This document shows, one piece after another, positions 47,801 through 56,800 of a DNA stretch of 60,000 bases. The position numbers and the translations under genes are program-made. The DNA lies in contig NC_092679.1 of NCBI RefSeq assembly GCF_964355755.1, forward strand, positions 6,078,001 through 6,138,000, in the 5' to 3' direction. This DNA is from Antedon mediterranea. Its lineage: Eukaryota > Echinodermata > Crinoidea > Comatulida > Antedonidae. The notes under the pieces were generated by a model that saw only the letters and a program-made list of their open reading frames with translations, did no database searches and was not told where the DNA came from. Position 1 is the first letter of the stretch. Each line of letters begins with the position of its first letter.

Positions 47801-50800
47801 ATTAATTTTGGCTATTTTGTAGATTTGAATTCTGAAGAAACAAGAATTTCTGATAAGGCACTTACTATATTAATATATTTAAAATCATGTTGCTTTAGCC
47901 ATGAGTTAGGTTTTTACTGTAGGCTATATTCTATTTAATTATAATTTTAATACATTTGCATATTTTTGTAAAAACATGAATTTCTGAAATGAACAGCCAC
48001 TTAAAAATAGATATACATTAATAAAAGGTTACAAGCATGTTGCAATAGCCTTAAGTGAAGATGAATAATTTACAAGAAGAAGGAACTGTTTAATCATAGA
48101 GCAACAGCATTAACATGGTTTAATTCAACATATTGCCACCTAAATGATATTTGGTAATGTGTAAAAAAAATTATAATTTATTAAAAAATAATGAATCTAC
48201 ATATTTTGTCTAGAGGATTATTATTATTATGTCAGGATTAAACTTAATCAAATTAAATGTAATAAAGCCCCTGGTCCAGATGACCTTCCCCCCTGGGTGT
48301 TTAAAGAGGGTGCTGAGATTCTTAGTGGTCCTTTATGTGCTATTGCTAACTCAAGTGTTAGAAACGGATGGGTTCCCCAAGAATGGAAACGAGCCAATAT
48401 TGTCCCAATCCCAAAAGTGTTTCCCCCAAAGTTGGTCGAAAGTGATCTCCGCCCAATAGCTTTAACTCCTATAATGGCAAAGGTAATTGAGAGCCTAGTG
48501 GGTGAAATGATCTGGCACCAAGTTAAGGATAAGATTAACCTAAACCAATTTGGTTGTTGTAAAGGTGTTTCTACGGTTGACGCCATAATTGAATTCCTTA
48601 ATGTTTGTTTCCTTGCCACTGATGCGGGCGAAGAGGTTAGAGTTTTATTATTGGATTTTAAAAAGGCCTACGATTTGATCGACCACAAAATTCTCTTAAA
48701 CAAACTCATTGCGCTGGGGGTTGATAGTCACCTGATCCGATGGGTTAATGCCTTCCTGTATAACCGACAACAACGTGTTAAAATTGGTGATAGTCTTTCT
48801 GAATGGCTATCGCCAAACGGAGGCATACCCCAGGGGTCGTGGATTGGCCCTATCATGTTTATTATTTTTATCAATGACCTTTTAAATGGTAAACCATGTG
48901 TTAAATTTATGGATGATACTACTGTTTTCGAAAGGGTGTCTAAACTGTCCAATAGTAACTTGCAAAATATAGCTAACTCGGCCCTTGCATGGACTTGGCT
49001 TAACCATATGACCCTCAATGCTAAAAAAACATGTGAATTAATTGTGAGTTGTAAGAAAAACAAGTCGATATTTAATCCTCTAATTATTAATAAATGTAGT
49101 GTTAACCAGGCTTGCCGTACTAAGCTCCTTGGAATTATTATATGTGACAATTTATCATGGCAACCCCATATTGATTCTTTGATAGCTAAATCAAACTCAC
49201 GGTTATATTTCCTTAAACAATTGCGCCGGTCCGGTCTAGACGCCCAAGCCTTATGCTATTTCTATTGTTGTGTTATCAGACCTGTACTAGAATACGCCGT
49301 CCCCGTTTGGGGAACGTGCTTAACTAAATTGCAGTCTGACCAACTGGAAAGTATCCAACGAAGGGCGCTTAGAATCACGTTCCCAGAGCTCAGTTACAAC
49401 AAAGCAATGGCTCAATGTAATGTGCCTGTGCTATGTGAACGTCGAACTAGACTGTGCAAGGATTACTATCAGAAACTTAAAAACCCTTCCCATAGACTTC
49501 ATCACCTTCTTCCAAAAGCGCCTAAATCTAGATACAATTTAAGACAAGTTAAAGAATTTTGCATTCCAAAAATAAAAACGGAACGATCAAAAAATTTTAT
49601 TGTAAACTTTGGTCTCTTTCACAAGTGGTAAGCATATTTATATATCCCTGCACAGTCGCTTCGTTCCCTGACTTGACTTCATTTTGTCTGTTGTTCGATG
49701 TTTTTGTGTTTTTTTGATTTATATCGTTGATGGATTTGATATATTTTTTTCATTTAAGTCTAAGTATATATTTTTGTATAATTCAACCCAAAAGTTGCAA
49801 TAAAAGTATTTTTTACCAGTAAGGTAAGAGAAGAAACTGGTAGGCCTACTGAGCGTCATAACCTAAACCGAGAACCACCTCTACCAATTTACATTGGGAT
49901 GCTTATTCACACCAATACCAGAAGTAAGCTACTCATAGATCAACTTGCACAGTTAGGTATAAGCATCAACTACAAACGAATCCTTCAACTTGAGGAATCT
50001 CTAACTTACTCGATGTGTAAGCAGTTCAAGACTGATGATATTGTGTGTCCGTCTAATCTTCGGAAAGGTTTGGCAGTAATTGGAGCATTAGACAATTTAG
50101 ACTATAATCCTTCTTCTACCACAGCACAAGGATCATTTCATGGGACTGGAATTAGCATAGTCCAACAGCCATCAGCTGATAACCTAGGAATACGCAGAGA
50201 GGCAGCAACTTTACAGTTTGAGAATGCGATGATGGTAAAGCCTGAACTACCAGAAACGTATTCTGTAGTACCAGCTGCTTCCTTCAATATTTTAACGACG
50301 TCTGTGCCGAATAGTAACCCAATTGCGTTTGAAGGAAACCTACATATGGCTCAAGAGAGGGAAGGAGAGTGGATGAGGCATGCCATGGATCTTCTGAAGT
50401 TGGAAACGCTTACAAAAGGACAACCTATTTCTTGGGCAGCTTATCACGCCTCTCTTCAATCGTATTCGTATAATCCACGTGCAATTAGCTCTTTATTGCC
50501 ACTTTTTCAGGAAAAAGCAGATTCTATAGCGATGATAAAACATGGTATGAACATCTTACAATAAACAACAGAATTTTTGAACCCTGGTCAGATCCCGGTA
50601 ATGGCATGTGATTGTCCTATTTTTGCAAAATCCAAATACATTCAATGGAAATGGCCAGACATCTATGGAGAGGACAAATATGTTATCCTTTTTGGAGGCC
50701 TTCATCTAGAAAAGGGATTATGGAATGCTCTTGGCGATTTTTTAGCCTGCTCTGGATGGACTAATGCTCTTACTGAAGCTGGTATTGGTACTTCAGGGGT

Positions 50801-53800
50801 AGTTGACTCCTTTTTGACATGTTCCCATATTACTCGTACTCGTCATGCCCACCAAGTAACATCTCTTGTACTACATAAGCTACAGCGTGAGGCTTACGAG
50901 AAAAGTGAAATGTTCAGTAACGAGAATACAAGCTTCGAAGGATGGCGACTCGACATGATTGATAAAAGTCCTACTTTTCAATTTTGGGACATTGTCCTAA
51001 ATACGAAGTCCTCATACTTATTTTTATCCGAGCGCATCGTGAAAGAAACTTCCCACTTTTTGTAGAAGCCCTTGAAGCACTTATCTACCTGTTTTTCGCA
51101 TTTGACCATCAGAATTACAGTCGTTGGGTAAGTGTTCACATCCGTGACATGAAAGCACTACCATCTGCTATCAAGGAAGATATCTACAAAAATTGGGTTG
51201 TTAACAAGAATAACAACAGATTCTCCTGTATCCCCAGAGATCAGGCACATGAGCAGGATAATGCAAAGGTTAAGGGTAAAGGAGGAGCTGTGGGCCTTAC
51301 TGAAAATCCTACTGCATTCAAAAGATGGATGATTAGTGGACCAGAACAGGCACGGCTTTTAACAGAGTTTGAAGAGGGTTACACGCGACCAGAAGATCCT
51401 GAAGTAAATTTCAATCACCATGAAGAGGGCCTTTCAACGCAGCTAACCTTTCAAAAACAAAGCAAGAGTTTGATTGAAGTAATCAGAGGATTTGGAAATC
51501 CGTTTCAAGATGACTGTCCAGAGCTGCTGATTTTGAACACCAGATATTGTGCAGAAGAGTCGGTTATTACCACCGTTCGAACGGTAGAGAAAATAGGAAA
51601 ATCACGTTACAATACGTTTAAGAAAGAAGTACTTGAAGACAAAAGCAAGTCAATTCACGATTCCATAAAGAAAAATTCACTGGCACTACTGAAATCAAGA
51701 AAGCCTAAATGCAAACAGAAAAATAATAAGTTAAGTGCTGCTTGCGATGAGATTAGTCTGTTTGCTCGATTATACATTGCAAACCAGCAAAGAGACGGCG
51801 ACCTTGCTGTTTTTTTCTCACATGAGAACCAATTTTATCCACCTGCAAAACAGTTATATTAATTTATTGAAGCTTACAACTTGCAGAAAATAATCTGGAA
51901 ATGTAATCACGCATAGTAAAATGTAACATTCCTCTACACATAACCAGGTAGGCCATATCTCTAGATACAACAATCTGAATCATTCTAAACAAACATATCA
52001 TATGAAAAAGTAATTGTTTAAATTTGTTGAGAAAACAATGTATTGCGTGAAAAATAAGTGTTTGACGATTTACTGCCAATGTTGTAGTGATATAAAACAA
52101 AATTTAAGTCAAAAGTTAATATCATTACTTCTGGTCAATTGACAAATTCAGTCATTACCTTAATTAATACAAAAATATACATTTTTGACAATTTAAGCCC
52201 AATATTTTGATGTTATGCGCATTCGGTAACGAAATTTGAGGTTATCGGGTCAAAGGTCAATATTATGATTTCCAGTCACTTTTGGGAAAAATAGTTCGTT
52301 AGACCAAATACTAACATGTATATTGTGAATATTTTAAGACCAACCTCATGTTTCTACTGTCAGTAGTTATCGAGATATGACCATACTAGGGTCAAAGGTC
52401 ACAGTTCCGGAAATGATGATTCCGGCCATTTTCTAATAAAATGTTGTATTAGAGTGAATAGAAACATATGTGTTCTAAGCAATTTAACACTAAAATGAAC
52501 TCTGTACCCCTACCGGTTACTAAGATATGGACCATCATTTTGTTTTGGCGGCCATTTTGAAAATACTCCAAATATGGTCATAAAATACATTTTTTTTCTT
52601 GGCTACAGTGATTTTTTTAATCTGTATCTCCAAGTGAACATATGTGCAAAATTTGAAAACTTTATCATCCGTGTAACGTTTTTGACCCTAAGGCACCCCA
52701 CTATAATAAAAATAAACCTTGTCTACATATACAGCTTATCTATAATTCAAAGAGTTATAAATATTATATTATTGTAAAATAACTCCTTAGTAAATTTAAT
52801 GATCTTCCTATCTAGTGTGAGATATTCATAATAAACATTATATTTAATTGTCTCTTTGTAAGTTCATAAGTTTGTGTGGTAGCTTCAAATTGCATTTGGA
52901 GACGTTTTAGACCATTTTGTGCATTTCTATGAAGGTTTTGTCGTGTGTATATAGTCTCCCACATTTTATTACTTTTATTAGTTAGTATTACCGTACTGAC
53001 GCGGGTATAAGCCCATACTCGGGTATAAGCCCACTCCCGGCTTTTGACTAATTTTCATGAAAAATGAGGCACTCGGGTATAAGCCCACCCATTAATTCGA
53101 AGATCTACAGTGCGTGTCGTAATACAGTATTTTGTATTTGGCGACGTCCATACACCGAATACACCTACCTTTGATCATAACCAAGCTAGGCTAATATACG
53201 CTAGGCCATATGAGGCCTAGCGGTCCTGTTTTGTTTACACTCCATCGCGGTCGAAGATCGCTTCACACACGACGCTACAAGTCGCCAAAACGGAAAAACC
53301 ACTATTTGGTATCGGCTGCCATAAACAAGGTTATTAAATTTCTTTGGTACATTTCTATTTAACGAACATTGTATACTTGCTTTTCTGCTTGATAAATTCT
53401 TGTTAAATTGATGTTTAAAATAAGATATTCTACGATAAATTACACAAACTATAAACTTAATTTTCCGACACTCTACACCACCTCGTGTATTTAGAGGCAA
53501 CGTCGTACACGTGAGGGCGCTCGCTCGCATGGTGGAATACACAGTATACATGTGCTGTTTTTGACAATCTGCATTTTTGGATCCTCGGGTGTAAGCCCAC
53601 CGTCAGTACGGTAGTATTATTCTATTAGTCTATTATCTGCCTAGCCTACTTGGATAAACCGACATACAGTAGGCCTTTTCCTTTTTGAGAGAAAACATAA
53701 CTCGGAGAGTAACAAAAACTGAACACCCCTCCAAGATAATGGAATATGGTACATGCCATCATATTAATATTAGCCTATTTTAACGCTCAAAATCATTTTT

Positions 53801-56800
53801 AACTATAATTCCTTAACAGTTTAACAAAGTTTGTATCACTTCAAACATTATCATTACAAAAATTATTACTTAATCCATCAAGAAGAAGAATGTAGGCTTC
53901 TTCATTCAACGCATCATTATGTCAGTTTCAAAATTGATTTGTCTAGTGTTTTTTTTCTGCCTCACAGGGATGTCAATACATCGTTAATTTAGGACTGAGC
54001 TGGAGGGTTCAGTGTTACCATCATACTCCTACGGCTGCCATATGCTAGCAATGTTCTACGCATTTCGCTATAATGTAGGGCATTAGCTTAAGCGACGATA
54101 TTATGATCTGGGTTAGATTCATTTACTGTTTTTTGAAAAACATTAATGTAAATGTATAATTATGTTCTTAATGTTTAATGTTTGTTATGTGAACATTCTA
54201 GAGATAAAACAACCATCATTTTATGTTCTAACATTGCTACTTATTTTGATTTATTTTTCAAATGACATTCATTTCAAATTCAAATGACATTATACCTTTA
54301 GACCTTCAATGTAGTACGGTCATAAAACAGATAAAACACAATCTTATATGAACAGCAAAAACAAAATATTTACTTCAGTATGTTATTAACTATACTCGCA
54401 ACTCACATTCTCTGACTCGCAACTCGCATTTTCTGACTCGCAACTCGCATTTTCCGACTCGCAACTTGCATTTTCCAACTCGGAACTCGCATTTTTCTAC
54501 TTGCAACTCGCAACTCGCACAAAAGAAACCCTCAAGTAAATGGCTTTTGTGATTTTGGGAAAAAAATTAAATTAGGCTTTACACATTTTGTTTTTATCAC
54601 TGAGCTTTATAGTATTTTGAATTCTGAATTGAATTAAAACAAAGATTATAGGGTTGGTGGAAGACACTTCTGTCTACACTATCAAACTAGTTTGACAAAA
54701 AAAGTGTGATGTGCCCAAACATGTTAGTGGTATGACATCATCATTTATTTTTATAAGTATGCACACACAACATAGACATTTATTAGCTCACAATGTAAGT
54801 ATAGAGGGCTCAACATCAAACTTATTTTCAATTAGACACAATATCTTTGTAGTAAACTGATGTATGTAAACCATCAATGTCATTGTCATGTTCTTGTATC
54901 TGTGTGACAAATGTTTTTGAATATTAACGACTCAAATGTCAATCAAAAAGATTAATAAAACAATTACGCAGTAACAATACATGAATCTTTTATTTCACAT
55001 CTAAAACATTCAATACTTCAATCACATACTTTCTGTCATGTACAATTTATTAATCTTTCAAGTGTCTTTATGTCGATCTGTCTACAAAAAGTGGAAAGAA
55101 ACTTCCAAGCAATTATACTTTGTTCATTAACATTAAAATCTGACCTGGTTTTTATTCAAAAAAAAAACTTAATATCCATAATTCTTATTATAATATTTAG
55201 TTGTAATGAGTGGCTATGGAATGGTTATCACATTATTAAAATGCTAATAGTAGCTCAACTAATTGGTGTTACACAAATATGAGCGAAATGATATGTGTCG
55301 CTAATAGCCTTGTTGATTTGTATGACTATTGTGTAAAGTATTATTCCTGATTCAGTTTGCAGTGATTGATTGAGTACAAATCCAGTATATTTTGTTTTAT
55401 CAAAGATCACTGCATGCCAGATAAAAGATTGGTTTTTGTTGTGCCTGTTAACTTGTGCAACATTAGATAGGTTAGAAAAATCAGTCTGAATATAATTATT
55501 CCTGAACGTTGGTTTAAACCTTCTTTATTATATTAATAATCAAACATTTGTATTGTGTCAATAGCATGGATTTTACTGAACAAATTGTTTTGTTAAATTG
55601 ATTAAAAGCATCGAATCCACAAATGGGAGATCATTCAAAAGAGTGGATGCAACAAAAGAAAAACTGTGGAAACACGAGACATTAAATGATTCCCTAGAAA
55701 TAAAAACACTTTTTGAATAAATGATTACTTGTTAAATCGTTACATATTGTGGGACGAATATGAACTTATTTTTTTAAATGATTAAAATGAATGAATATTT
55801 AAAAATGTAAGTTTGACCATAGCTATTAAACATAACTTAATACATTAAATTCAATTACGTCCTGTACGGTCACTGATTGTCCAATTGACCATAATCAGTG
55901 ATTTCCTGACCATGATTTCTAGCATTTAGTGTAAGATTTTAATTTTGTTTTTTTTTTCATTTGTAAATGAACACACATTCATGATGTCGGATTGAAACAT
56001 GTTCAGTAAAGGTCAAAAGTATGAATCTACACTAAAAAGCTTTTACAAAATTGTAAAAAAGCTAGCAAGAATATTTGTTTCTATATATTAGAAACTGATA
56101 ATTAAAATAATAAAATTTACAATATTCAGTAAATTTTAAATTAAAAATTGTTAACAGATAAAAGATGTATTATATGGAATAAAAATATTATCATCATTAT
56201 ATAAAAGTATTATTAGAAATAAATTGTTTTTATATATGTTTGGGGATGAAATATTTTGATGTTAATTTTGAAGAGAAACATCCTGACAAGTAAATGAAAG
56301 ACTTTTAGACTATGTTTTATTCATTAGGATATAATTAATTCTGTACATATTGTTACTTGTATCTTTTTATCATTAATATTAACTTTTATGGGGTAGGGGG
56401 AAAGAACAAAGAACGATATACATAATTGGTATTAGCCATGCATTTTCTGGCATTCTTTCATTCCATCATGTTAAAATGTGAAAATCTACAAGATTAAAAA
56501 ATTCACCCGAACCATACCACATATAAATTCTCATTTCTTTATAAAATAGCAGAATGTTTCAACTGTGGAATCATTTAAAATTACTGTACCATCATGATAC
56601 AGTACTTTAATATTCTTGTTTTGTAATACACAAAAGACTCAGCTTTCTTTAGTTATTTGTTTATACTAGTTTACAAGTCTGATAATAACCCTGTTTGTTT
56701 ATATTACAATGTACCTATAACAAGACATGCTGATAAGTATTGATGATTCATTATGGTTATCTTAAAGGTCAAAGGTTATTAAGTTCAGTAAATTAAAGGA

